A stretch of DNA of 64,000 nt from NCBI GenBank assembly GCA_037179385.1, contig CM074188.1, positions 17,191,318-17,255,317 on the forward strand, read 5' to 3'. Below, piece by piece: positions 33,727 to 46,204 of this stretch. The stretch comes from Holothuria scabra (lineage: Eukaryota > Echinodermata > Holothuroidea > Aspidochirotida > Holothuriidae). A program made the translations under genes and the position numbers. The notes beneath the pieces are model-generated. The model was not told the DNA's origin. It did not search any database and worked only from the letters and a program-made list of their open reading frames with translations. Positions within the stretch are counted from its first letter, which is position 1. Each line of letters opens with the position of its first letter.

Positions 33727-33885
33727 CATAGGCGTACAAGGCAGGAGTGCAGGGGGTTGGGCACTTGCCCTCCCAATTCGGGCAAAAACAGTTGGTACAT
33801 TCTGGCAAACCATGATAAAGAGTGCCATTATTCAGGCAAAATTTGCTCTTGCCCTCCCCTCAAAAATTATCCCTGTACGCCTATG
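33727..33885. mobile_element. 159-bp MITE with CATAGGCGTACA ends
   Basis: CATAGGCGTACAAGG at the left and CCCTGTACGCCTATG at the right are inverted repeats with one mismatch. Flanking 8-mers TGTGCGTT and TGGGCATT agree at six of eight positions, a possible decayed target duplication. A related reverse-orientation fragment (TTTTGCCCGAATTGGGAGGG) lies at about 26540-26610. Confidence 0.6.
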
Positions 33886-34827
33886 TGGGCATTTCAGTAT
33901 GTTATATGTCATGCCTATTGTCACAATAATTTAGCAAAATATGAAGGGCTATTAAACAAAACATTTCCTGTATTCCTAACATTCCTTGAAGTTGGTACAA
34001 TCATGTACCTTACAGCCTCAGCTACTCAATGTGATGTTTCTCATCATGCTATCATAACGTATTTTCTTCTGGATGTAATAGGTATATAGTCCACATTCTT
34101 TGCAGCCCGTGCATCTTCAATGACTGTACAACATAAAAATAAAGTTACACAAATGTTGCACTCTTTGGGACCTCGGCTGTCAAATATTTCCTCGTCTTAT
34201 GTCAACAATGCTCCAAGGTACAGCTCAGCATGTCTCCAGCAAGAAATACTGTTAAAAAATATTATCCCTCATTTCACACTTACTCAGGAGCCACTGAATA
34301 ACTCTGCATTGTAAAGGTGAAGTACAAATTGAATACGTAACAAGTCCTCCAAGGCATTTGTCAAGGTTACTGAAGTTCTTTTCAAAAATATGTAAGCCAA
34401 ACAAAAATCTTTTCTACTAAATGAACGAACACAAACTATGATGGAGAACCCACAAAGAGCTTGACAGTGCATCCTTCTGAGTGGGCAACGATTGTACGGT
34501 CATTAACATTTCTGCCCCCTAGCTACAGCAGCTGACTATGAAGAAACTGACTTTCCTGTAAGGTCACAAAAATAGCCAAGTGAAAGCACTGCAATCTTTA
34601 TGAATTTAGTAAGCAATATCAAGTTTACAGCCAAGTTTGTAACAGATTGGTTTAAGTCCACATCCTTTTTTTTTCAATTGTGCCTCACTAGCTTTTTTTC
34701 CCACACTCCAATGCTTATGGTGAGCACCAAGCACAGTGGCAGTAGGTCCATCCCATTTTTTATGTCTTTGCTATTAAAGTTCTGGCCTTAAAAGAAGGGT
34801 TTCAGGTCACATCAGGATTTGGTATGT

Positions 34828-35356
34828 TAGAGGGGTACTTACTCCGAGCATTTCGGTGAAATTTGCATTGAAATCCGATGTGTGGTTCCCAAGATATGAG
34901 ATGTAAAGTTTTCTCATTTTCAACAAAATGTGAACTTGAAGCAAGCACATATGACATCACATCCCCACATTAATGGGACGTCTTTTGTTTTTCTTTAAAT
35001 TTTATACTGGGTTTTCTCCTTCACAATCCCATATTATTAAAATGTGATTGCATAAGTGGCATGAGAATTGTACAAACTTTGCATCTCCCACAAGGAGGTC
35101 ATACTCCTATTAACTTCAAGATCAAAACACAGTCTGATAAAAAAAAAGGGAAAGAAAGCATTCCTTGTCAATGTGAGGAAGTGATATAAGCCTGCTGCCC
35201 TCAAACTCACTTTTGAACGCAAATCTACTGACTTCATTTACTGATATCTCAAGAAATACATGTCCGATTTGAATGGAACTTTCACCACACTGTGTAGATT
35301 TTTGTTCCTTTTTCACATATGAAAATTACATTTTTGCTTAAACCTCCCCTTTAAGT
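34828..35356. mobile_element. ~530-bp element with long imperfect terminal inverted repeats
   Basis: The left segment GGTGAAATTTGCATTGAAAT, followed by CCGATGTG and AAGATATGAG, matches in reverse complement the right segment around 35235-35290 (GATATCTCAAG, CATGTCCGATTTGAATGG, CTTTCACC). Outer ends read AGAGGGGTA and CTCCCCTTTA. No coding region is recognised. Boundaries are approximate. Confidence 0.45.
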
Positions 35357-36990
35357 CAAACTCTAGGCCACCAGCCTGCAAAGCAATCTTTATAAAGAAA
35401 GGAACAACTTGTCACATTCCTAACCAAATTCATATCTAAGCATATTCAGTACTAAGTATAAGCTAAAGGTATTATGCATGAAAGCTTCAAGCTCATGTTC
35501 CTTATTTTTTTTTTCTTCTTTTCCAGCTATGTTTCAAGATATAGGACTAGTATGGGGCAACTGTTCATGTTCATAACACCTTTTCATTTTAGAAACAGAC
35601 AGTTAATCATGGAATACGAGTTGTTTCCTCAGCAGAGGAAAGTGTGTCTTGCTGTATTCTTGACGATACTCAAATATCCACCAATCGGTGGCATTTTTGC
35701 ACTTCAAAAAGCACCAACTAAGATAAAAATTCCTCAAATTTCTACTCTGAACATCTTGTACTCAATCAAATGCATCTGTTGTATGGCCCAAGGTATTTTC
35801 AAGTGAGTAGAATACTGACCAGGCAAGATAATCTGTCGAATAACTTACAATTTATCAAGGAAAAGCAGTGGATAAGCCCTTCAGCTAGTACACCTCATGA
35901 TTCCTGCAACTTACACCTACAAATTAAGATTAAGTTTTGCATGCGATTTGACCATGTAGTGCACTAAGGCATAGTGTACAATATGAGTGAAAAAGTTATA
36001 TTCCCAGTCAAAGTCATTGGTTGCCCACTAAAAGTAAAATGACATTGTGTGACTCAAATGCAAAGATCTTCAGTATTCTGTACTTCAAAGGAATGACCAG
36101 AAACAGTGTCGGAAGTCAATTTACACACCTTGCTTCATCTTTGTGAACACTGAATTCAACCTCACAGACAATTTTCAATAACTGATGTGGATTCTGTTGT
36201 GTACTACATAAACCGGGTAGAAATGGTCCAAGGAGTACAAGTTTTACAGTTTCATAATAACTAATATTGTAAAAGAATATTGATGATCATTTTTGTTCTT
36301 ATGAGCTGGGTGTTAGTACCCTAGTACATTGAGCAAAGGTTTTGCAATTGAAATAGCAGAATATTGATTAAATGAACATTTTTGTTGCCGACTATTTGCA
36401 CAAATAAATCTATATTGATTAAGAAAGTGGTAAAATAAATGGGTATATGTTAAAGCTGCAGCAGAATTTTTAACAAATTTGGTTCAAAATCTGGTCAGGA
36501 ATGAATTTAGAAAATTACAGATGAGAAAAACATCATTCCTTTGATTGAAGTACAGGTCTTATCAAGTCATGAACTTAATAAATGATACATAGTTGAGATT
36601 GCCCCAGAGGTTACTGACCAATGACCTAAAGGCTTCCTGTGGAGCCAACTGACCTAAGGGTAAATATTAAAATAAAAAGCAGTACACTCAGTTCTCTCTG
36701 AGAACATGTTTCTGTAAAATTTTGGCAAGATAATTAGCCACCTAGTGACAAAGTGATGCCAGTGTGTGCCACATGTACAAAACTACATGATTAGGACGTG
36801 CTTACTACATGCCCCTAACAAATTAAGTGTGACAAAGATATTTTCCCACACCAATGTAGCCTTTTTTGATTACGGTTTGTTAAATGAATTTGACAGGTTT
36901 CTTCTCCTGATACAGTATCACCACAAAATCATCATTTGCTAGTCAAATCTTTGATGTGTAAATATTTGTGAAGTTTTATCACACCTATGA
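35357..36990. other. Non-coding stretch
   Basis: The longest frame (35474-35806 plus) is hydrophobic at its start because of a T-rich run and shows no family signature. No gene is supported. Confidence 0.45.
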
Positions 36991-37510
36991 ACTTGAACCA
37001 CCCTCAATACTATATTACCAGACCAAATATTGAACTTTTGTTATACAGAGTTATACGGTAACCACCCTTAACATATTTCTAGACCAAATACTGAACGTTT
37101 GTTATACAGAGTTGTACTGGAACTCAATACCATACTATCACACCAAATATTGCACTTTTTGTTATCCAGAGTTGTACTGCATGGAACCACCCTCAATACT
37201 ATATTACCAGACCAAATATTGAACTTTTGTTATACAGAGTTGTACTGGAACTCAATACTATACTATCATACCAAATATTGCACTTTTTGTTATCCAGAGT
37301 TGTACTGCATTGAACTACCCTCAACTCTATATTACCACACCAAATATTGAACTTTAGTTATACAGAGTTGTACTGGAACCACCATCAATACGTACTACAT
37401 TTTCAGACCAAATATTGAACTTTTGTTATCCAGAGTTGTACTGGAACCACACTCAATACCATATTATTATCACACCAAACATTGAACTTTTTGTTATATC
37501 CAGAGCTGTA
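36991..37510 (+). repeat. ~65-bp tandem array with dimeric organisation, eight copies
   Basis: Units share ACCAAATATTGAACTTTTGT, then TATACAGAGTTGTACTGGAA. Alternate units in the middle differ in a fixed way (GAACTTTTGTTATACAG versus GCACTTTTTGTTATCCAG), giving a roughly 130-bp dimer repeated at least twice. Outer copies are more diverged. The open frame 37099-37350 is the translated repeat. Confidence 0.88.
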
Positions 37511-40500
37511 ACATGTCCTGGTTCAAGTCAATAATTTTTTCAAAAGAAACAACTTGGAGAACTGTATCATGATTTCTTCATACAAGTAATACAGTAACTT
37601 ATAAATCAGGGATGGAACTTAAGTTACACTAAAAGTTGTTAAAATAGCTGCATGGACTTGACTGTCAAAACTGGATGACTCATTTCAACTATTGTTGTAT
37701 CTCAAAATGATTCCCACTGCGATGCAACATTATGGTCTAAGTACTGTGTCACTTCATGTATCATACTCTAGAGGGATTCTGGCAGAAAGACAAAAGAGGG
37801 GGTATTTATTACTGCTATACCCCAAGTCCAAATTGATGCTGTCCTAGGCTAAAGTTACAAGTGGGTTCAGAAGGACAAAAACTTGCTTCTAGGCACCTGT
37901 AAGGTGCAATTTGAAGTGTTTTAAAGGCAATTTATTTGTGTAAGTTCAAGCACTGATAAAAAAGTGTCATCTCCTTAAAAAAGAATCAAGATATTGACAA
38001 TTTTTAATTTTTATGGAAATTAGGAGGGGGCCTTATTACCCATTCTCTTTTTGGATACTTTTGAAAAGAAGTGGACGAATTCCTCCTTTTCCCCTCTGCT
38101 GGAAGCACTGGTCTATGTATAGCACTTAGACCTCTGCAAAACTTTGAAACATATTTAAATTACCATTTCTTTGCTGGTGTGTGAAGATAGAATGTTGCCA
38201 CTTTTCAAGCTGTTAGCTCCATACAGCTTACAAATTTAAGCAAATATGCTTTACATTGAGCACACAACCTTGTTCACCTTTCCCCTCTCTGCCATAAAAC
38301 AGTCTTATGTTCCTTTCAGTCACCTTTTTTGCACATTTTTGACTTGAAATCTCACCTCTCCAAAGCCAACAGAGGTAACTCTTGATTGGCTGCAACGCTG
38401 CCCTTGAGGACGAAATAATTTTTGCGATGGGGCATTTAACTTTTTAAGGATATGTTTACTGGAATGTGATTGGTTGAGCCTTCACAATAAACATTTCATG
38501 ATCACCAGTGGTGAGAATGTCTGGCTTTGACCCAAAAGTGCAACTTTTATCCCTTATAGTGCTGCGATGTCATTGCACCCAAGCGGTCCAGCAAGTACTA
38601 TTCTACAGTACTGCTTCAGGCTCTTGTAATCCCAACTAGCAACTACCTGATCTAACAAAGCTGGGAAAAGACCATGCGTGTTGAAAGTTTGGCGTGCCCA
38701 ATTTTGCAGAAAGCAGCTAGAGACATTTTATTGTTCACTAAAAGTATATAACGTTTCTGAAGAATTTAAATTTTTAAAAATGTAAAAATGCAAAAGTTAT
38801 TTTTATTACTGGCAGACTGATGGTTCCGTTCCCACTTGAATGACTCAGCTATACTAAGAAAAACAGCTTAAAATTATTTCCAACTTAATTCTCACTTTCT
38901 TCAACACTAAATCCATCTTTGCCAATTTGCAACTATATAGCAGTTTATACATGAGTTTACAGATGACAGGATGGTGTTTCAGAATGTATTAGTTTTGCCA
39001 ATGAAATTTAACAGTGGCTTGAAACAATGCATTGCATACTTACCAAAATTTTATACCATAATTCTTTGCAAGCACTGTTCAGGCAAGAGCCTATCTATTG
39101 TTAATTTTCTGATTTTGATGAAAAATAATATCCATCTTGCTACGGACCTTGCTTTCACCTGGGTCAACAAAGACTCTTAAATTTGTAACTTGTATAAGGT
39201 AGCCTTAAAATACAAACATCACAACTTCATCCACATCAATTGTCACATTTGAGACGATATGTTTTACTTATTACATCAGAAACACAGGTTAGATTGTTAC
39301 CAGAAGATTGTAAAATATCACATAACTGTTTAATTATCAATAAAGTTCCTTAAGACAGAGAATTTCCTTAACACAGTTTAGTTTTAGAAAAATTAAACTG
39401 GAAAGAATTTTACAATATGAGCAGTTCAGCTTTACTGTGGTGAGGAATTGTATCATCAAAACTTGTGTATTAAAATGGCAAACATTTCTTATTCAATTGT
39501 GCTGGAAGATACTGCTTTTTATCAAAAGTTCAATGTTTTATCTAGTATTTTAATCTAGTTTAGATATATTACATACATTACCAATGTTTCCAATTAAAAG
39601 ACCAATGTGATAGACACAATGTGGCAGGTTTCATGGAAGTACTGTGATGTATCATTCACAGGTCACAGCCACAATAGATTTACCCACAATGCTACTTACT
39701 TCTTACCGCATCAAAAGTACCCTCACCGCTAGGAAATATGGTATACTCATTTGAAATTGTTTTTCATATATAATGTAAGATTATTGACCCCATGTGAATG
39801 TCCCACATAGAGTGTAAGTTTATGGAGTACTTGCGAAAGGTTAATGTTCCGGTCATTGACCGCCGTGCGGTTGTCACAGTGCACATGCATCGCTTAAGGG
39901 GGTTGAAAAATAATCCCACAGGAAAATCTTCAAAGCAACCATCATCACTGTCGGAACATCCAAACTCCCAAACATTTGATGTATAAACTTTCTATATTTT
40001 ATATTTTGGCCAAAAATACTTAGAAATGTCATCAAGAGAACAAAGCATAGTATTTTTTTATCACACAAAACCAATTTCATTACGGACAAAAATTTCTCTA
40101 GAAGTGAGAAAATCTGTAAAAAATTCGTTGATAACCTACACCTGCTCAGTAAAATCACTTCATTATGATGAAGTCACAAAAGAAAACATTTCACAAGAAG
40201 AGAGAATCTAAGGGTTTAACTTTTTGCAGTAAATATGGCAAAACTACTTTCTTTGGTCAATAAAAGGTCCACAGACAACATAAAAACCTTCAACAGACAA
40301 AGAGTCTCCCAGTAGATTCTTTGGCCATTTTCTCCTGCTGATAGTTATCACAAGTAAATCAATTTGGTGGCACTCACGAAAATATGTATTTAATCATTAA
40401 TCTTGTGAATTTGAAAGATAATGCTCAGGGCAATGTACTCATACAGAAGCCACTCCCCTCTGTCCTCTTTTCAAAGTTGGCAGATTCAAAAATTTCAAAG

Positions 40501-42859
40501 ATTGTAATGTACTTTAGAATTCAAAGAACTATGTAGGGGTCAAAGCTCCCACAAACTTTGAGAAAATGACCTACTTGTTTCCCTAAACAATCCATCAGAA
40601 ACATGAAGATCTGCTCTACAGGTCACAGCTGAAACAAGAGCAAAACTTTACAAAACAAACACTTTCCTTTGATTTCTGCATGCTATATCCCTTAAAATGA
40701 AGGCATTGATTTGCAAAAAAGAGGCAACTCACTTTTTGGGAATGAGCTGTGAGTCATGGCTCGGACTTGCAAGCAAAATTTCAAAATAATAGTCTGCAAA
40801 TATTTAATCTCTCAATTTTGAGTTACTCATAATTTAAGCTTCCTTAAATGTTTAAATAATTGCAAATGTTTAAATTAGTTCATAGTCAGTTTCTTTTAGT
40901 TCTAAGCCAATGAAGAAAAAAAGGAAAAAATGCATTCCTAATACATTATATCAAAATATTGAAATGAAGTCATTAAATATTTTTGTAGATCCATGATATA
41001 TACAGAATTTAACTGACCCATAAGATTTTTTATAAGATAAGAATATTAAAGTGCATTTGCTCTTATCTTCTTATTACAACATACATGCAGGCTCCTTTCT
41101 AGCAATATATGCACTGAAATTTAAGGATTCACAAATAGTACTGTCTTGACCCAAAAACTTAGACAAGTCACGAAGTATTAAGGAATGAAATATAGTATAA
41201 CAGAATGAAAGGGAAGTTTTTCACAACTGTCCTAGCATTGGGGAAAATCAACTAAAATATTGCAGTTCTTAAATTGCATCAGCATGGCACAGAAAAGGAA
41301 ACACTGTCATTGTTGAGATCATTCAGTCAGTCTTAAAAACATTTGAATATCTTAATTTTCAAGCTTAGAACTTTCCCAAAAATCAATAGAAGTTATGGCA
41401 ATTTCATCTTTTGAAAATGTGACAATTTGTTTTGACTGAATCACTCGTGAATTGTAACAGTGAATTTTACCTCAAAAATTAAAATTTTGCATGTACCCTA
41501 TTTCAAACTGCTGAGCATTATAGGTAGACCTTCCGAAGGCAAGACATGACAGGCACAGTATGAAAATGGGTAATACCCTCAAATTCAAGTTTGTTTTTAT
41601 TTTTTTTTCAAAGATTCAAGTGAGCCCTAATTCCACTGGCAACATGTGTAAAATTATCCCAAGATCAGTTTCGGTAAATATAATTTCTGTCACTCATGTA
41701 GAAGGTGTATTTTCATAGGTCCTTTAATTGGTCATAAATATAGGCTACCCTACAAAAATGACCAACTTAATGGTCAATATTGTAGGGGGCAGTTTAAACA
41801 CTGCTGATATAGAGGGCCACCAACAATTAGCATGTGGTGTAATTTTGATCTGAAAATCTCAGATTAGCAAAGTTGACCTCCCCTCCACCCCTTCTCCTTG
41901 AGGCTTTTACAAAAGACCCTTCTAATGAAATGTTCTTTACATACTGTAAGAGAACAATTGCTAACCAAAACTGCAATATCTACTACTTGAAATTCAAGTT
42001 GTGACTCCTTGCTGGCCCTAGCTAAGAAGTGCATAGCATAGTCCCTGTGGGATTTGCTTGCAAGAAATTTGCAGCAAGGTGCTTTGTAACCTTAGTTCAT
42101 CCAGGGAGTTGCAACTCCCTGATTCATCTTTGGAAACAATATTTGGGAGAAAAGTACCTTTACCAAGGTCTCAGCACTTAGCAGTTAATAGCTAACTGTT
42201 AATTTATAGCTTTAAATATATATTTCAGATCAGTAGATTTCAGGTCTTCTTTTGTTTTGATATTAAAAGGGTCACTTTAACCCCAGGGCATGGAATTCCC
42301 TAACCATGCACAGTCTCCCAAAAACAGGGATAAGACTTGGGTTAAATCTGTCCTGCATTTGAGCAAATGGGTTGCTATATTTCTTGTGCCCAAACTGATA
42401 ACATCATTTTATTCTTAGTACTCACTGTTTCTGAAGCCTTGGCAAATTAAAGCTATTGCTCAAGAGAGTCATTTGAATTGACCAAATTTGTACCCAAAAG
42501 AGTCCCTCTTCACCTTAAGTTGAGTAAATCTTGACAACTTCTCATCAATTTATGGTCATCTGTTCTTTATCATATCTCCAAAGTTATCAAATGCATTGGC
42601 ATATTCTGATTCTTTAAATAACCAATTTTTGACATAAAGTTGTTTGTAAACACAGTTGGCCTTTAGATGGAACTTGAAAAGAAAATTGAAAATTAGTTTT
42701 TTCTAGCATCCCAACTTAAAGGAAATACTTTAATGCTGACAGAGACTCACAGCAACTCACCTTAATAACAACCTTGAACAAACTGGTGACTGCATTTGTC
42801 ATGCTAAGTTGGGTTTTAATCTTAAACAAGGTGACTGACTACATGTTGCATAAAAGTGG
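37511..42859. other. Non-coding stretch
   Basis: 5.3 kb without a gene I can support. A short CpG-containing frame at about 39798-39986 is of unknown meaning. A small hairpin (TTGGTCAT/ATGACCAA) is at about 41729-41767. Confidence 0.45.
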
Positions 42860-42869
42860 GTGTTAAATA

Positions 42870-43225
42870 ATCTTCAAATTTAAGTTCCACTCATTATATA
42901 AAGCTGGATGTTCATGTCCAACAAATTTGTCATCACTTTTCTATATGAAGTCAGGTATTCATTTTCAAAAAATTTGTGATCCATTAATTATATATTATGT
43001 TGGGTGCTTCTCTTCAACAAATTTGTGATCCATATCTTATGTGAGGATTGGTGATTATTTTCAATTTTTGTGATCCATATGCTGTATAAAATCTGGTGTT
43101 TATCTCCAACAAATTTGTGATCTAAAGACTGTATAAAAGTTGGACCCATGTTAATTTGTGATCCATATCTTACATCAGAGCGGTTACATAAAGAAAGGTG
43201 TTCCTCTTCAATTTATGTGATGCAA
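42870..43225 (+). repeat. Diverged ~45-60-bp tandem repeat
   Basis: About six degenerate units carry (AA)CAAATTTGTGATCCAT with the palindromic core ACAAATTTGT, alternating with TATAAA(G/A)NTGG-like segments. Spacing is irregular, so this is an old array. Confidence 0.6.
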
Positions 43226-44395
43226 TTGAGGTAGCAATCAATCCAGACAGCTGACTATAAATATTCATTGTAGCTATAAATCATATTACATCAGCAATAT
43301 ATCATCTGCTATTGAAAACCCTGAAATCTAATTGGTATCATCCTCCCACACATTAATTTAGCAACCTCTCATTGGAGGTTTGTAGCCTTTATCCCTGTTG
43401 AAACCTGTTCATCAGTTCAAAATGAGGAATGAGAGATGTCCCATCAGATATGCGGGGCCTGACACAACAACCTTCTTCCCTTATCAAACATTAAGTCTTA
43501 TTATCTGTTGACATTTATACTGTACATCAAACTTTTCAATCAGCTGTAAAAAAGTGCAAAAGTTGCTGACCCTAGGAATTGTATTTTTAAACTATGCAGA
43601 GGTGTTGGGATCCCACTTGTGTAACACCAGAGGACCATAAACATCTTAGAACCTTCAACTGTAAATAACGCTCTGACAATAAAGTTAACATGATTCCGAA
43701 ATGTCATGTATACAAAAGTAGGGCAACAGCTCCCACCCATATAATATTCCACAGTACAAACTATGAGGTGAACTACATCTGTTTCAGTGTGAAGGAGTTT
43801 AAAAACACTAGTGTTTGCAAGGGTAACTCGGGTACCTGCCCCCCATCGTATTACCCGGTTCCAAATCTACTACCCGAATCTTAAAAAAAGAGATGCATGC
43901 AAAAAGGATCACCCCATTTACGCCATGCCCACGATTATGGACTGAAATATTTTGCCAATTTGGTAAACATTCTCCGAGACAGAGAATGAAGAGAGCCCTA
44001 GAAATTATGTGTAAGTTTGAAAGTTGTCCATACTTCGTTTCTGAAGTTGAAATTTTTATCAGCGTGTGGCCCAATTGTGCTATCGTCACGTAGTGAGTTA
44101 CTTCTCACACATCACATGTATATCGGGTACCCGGGTCCTCATTTTTAGTACCCGTGCAAACACTAAACCAGAATGCAAAAATGCATTGAGGTTTCGATGA
44201 TATATAAATTTTCCATTTCAAATAATGCCATCATGCACCATTATCTTCACAGTCAAGTGTTACACTAGCATGTTCAAAAAATAATTTTGTTATTCCAGAT
44301 GACTTTTGACCTCCATTAAAGACATACATAGACAGACAAACATGCAGACAGAGAGAGACAGACAGCTATCTTGAAAGATCACATTTAAAAATGTT
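43226..44395. other. Non-coding stretch
   Basis: Contains short GGGTACC-rich segments near 43830-43860 and 44125-44150. No gene is supported. Confidence 0.45.
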
Positions 44396-45213
44396 TCAGA
44401 CTTTGATCCCCCAGCTGACCTTTGACCTCTGCCAAAAACAATGGGGACCATCTCCTGACTATAGCGCATCTACATACCCAAATATGAAATCTATCCAAGC
44501 TTCCTATCTTGGGATATCATGTTAACAAGATTTTCAGACTTTGACCCCTGGTGACCCCAGATGACCTTTGACCTCTGCCAAAAACAAGATGAAACCATCC
44601 TCTGACCATAAGGCATCCATCCACATATACCAAATATGAAGTTTATCCAAGTTTCTTAGATTGAGATATGGTGTTAACAAGATTTTCAGACTTTGACCCT
44701 CTGTGACCCCAGATGACCTTTGACCTCCACCAAAAACAACAGGGACCATCTCCTGACTATAATGCATCCATATACCCAAATATGAAATCTATCCAAGCTT
44801 CCTATCTTGAGATATCGTGTTAACCAGATTTCCAGACTTGGACCCCCACTGACCCCAGATGACCTTTGACCTATGCCAAAAACAAAAGCAACCATCTCCT
44901 GACCATAACGCATCCACATACCAATTATGAAATCTATCCAAGTTTCCTACCTTGAGATATAGCGTTAAACTTAAAGTTTTCAGACTTTGACCCCGAGTGA
45001 CCCCAGATGACCTTTCACCTCCACCCAAAAACAGAAGGGTTCTTCCTCTCAATATGGTGCATCTATGTACTAAGTTTAAAAACTGTCAGACATTTCTATA
45101 TTGAGATATTGTGTTAACAAGCAACGTGTCACAAACACACACACACCCACGCATACATACATACACACGAACGCCATTATGATCCCATTGGTTTCTCTTA
45201 TCATCGAAACCAA
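44396..45213 (+). mobile_element. Array/hairpin element, copy 1 (Helentron/Pearl-like)
   Basis: Five tandem units of about 146-152 bp. TGACCTTTGACCT starts at 44416, 44562, 44714 and 44860, with a mutated version at 45008. After the last unit come GTGTCACAAACACAC, a (CA)n/(CATA)n microsatellite, ACGCC and a short hairpin TTGGTTTC...GAAACCAA (45188-45213) followed by AAAAAT. This matches the order in copies 2 and 3. Central tandem units, microsatellite and hairpin are reminiscent of non-autonomous Helentron derivatives (HINE, bivalve Pearl, sea-urchin Tsp). Open frames within it are translated repeats. Confidence 0.7.
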
Positions 45214-46204
45214 AAATAAAAAAGAAAGCATTCACCACTGCACAGCTTTCCCAGTTACTAGTTAGGATATTGCAGATAAACATCATATGTATAGGTATAG
45301 GTTCACAATGTACATAGGCTAGCCTAGGCCTATGGGTTATACCTAGGCTTAGGCAATGGCAAAAGTGCCAAGACATGCTGAAGAAAATTATATCGTAGAG
45401 AAAAACTTTAAGCCTTAAGCTCACAAAAGTATTGCACATTGTTGTATGAGGGACTATTACACACGCCTTGACAATATTTTAGATGTTCTTGGCCACATGG
45501 ATTTTTATTGACCCTTTTCAGTACTCGATCCTGCTTTGTGAAAGGAATGTAGGCTACTGCTGACTAGCACAAACGTATGCAGAAAGTACTAACGTTAGCT
45601 CACTTGCTGAATCAAACCAAACATTTTGGGCTTAAATTTCTCAGTTAAGGGAGGTAGACACTTGGTGTTTTCAATTTTTCCAAAAGCCAAGAATTGACAC
45701 TGTATAACATCGTTAATTTATTTACCTTTTTCCCCTTTTATAATGGCGAACTTTTTTCCGAGATTCCATTGTCGAAATTTGCGAGATCCTTTAGCTAAGC
45801 TGTACACACTGAGAAAGCAGTGAATGTGCCGCGTGTAGTTGTTGTGATTGCGCAAGTATGTGATCGATCATTGGTGTATGGAACAATCACAATTTCCACA
45901 AAAATTTCCTGTTGAAGTTCACTTTGTCTTCTTGGCAGGTGTCGAATGTGCACTTCTCCTTCGTTATTACGTAGTGCAAAATACTGATGCAGTTGCCAAA
46001 CACGTCCGCCAAGCAAGCTATATTTCAGCATGCATCTGCTCAAATCTTATGCCATCCACATGTGTTCAAACTGCTAATTTTAGCTTTAGGCTTAGTGCAA
46101 GAGAATTTTGGACCGGGCGGCCAATGTTTTTGTTTTTGTGCCAGGGGAGGGGGTGGGGGGGGGGGGAACTCTTCAGATTTTATCCTGGTTGTGCACCTGT
46201 GGTC
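45214..46204. other. Unique spacer between two array elements
   Basis: About 1 kb with slightly raised CpG at 45740-46040 and overlapping short frames on both strands, none with a recognised domain. A G-rich run at 46144-46166 closes it. A cryptic exon cannot be excluded. Confidence 0.4.
46144..46166 (+). other. G-quadruplex-type tract
   Basis: G4, G5 and a G12 run separated by single bases. This is among the longest G runs in the window. Confidence 0.5.

Noticed and set aside
35474..35806. 110-residue frame with a hydrophobic start
   Set aside because: The hydrophobic run comes from a T tract, and the rest matches nothing recognisable.
37099..37350. 83-residue open frame
   Set aside because: It is the translation of the ~65-bp satellite.
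44534..45052. Overlapping minus-strand frames of 77-87 residues with similar peptides
   Set aside because: They are translations of the 146-152-bp tandem units; similarity reflects the DNA repeat, not a protein family.
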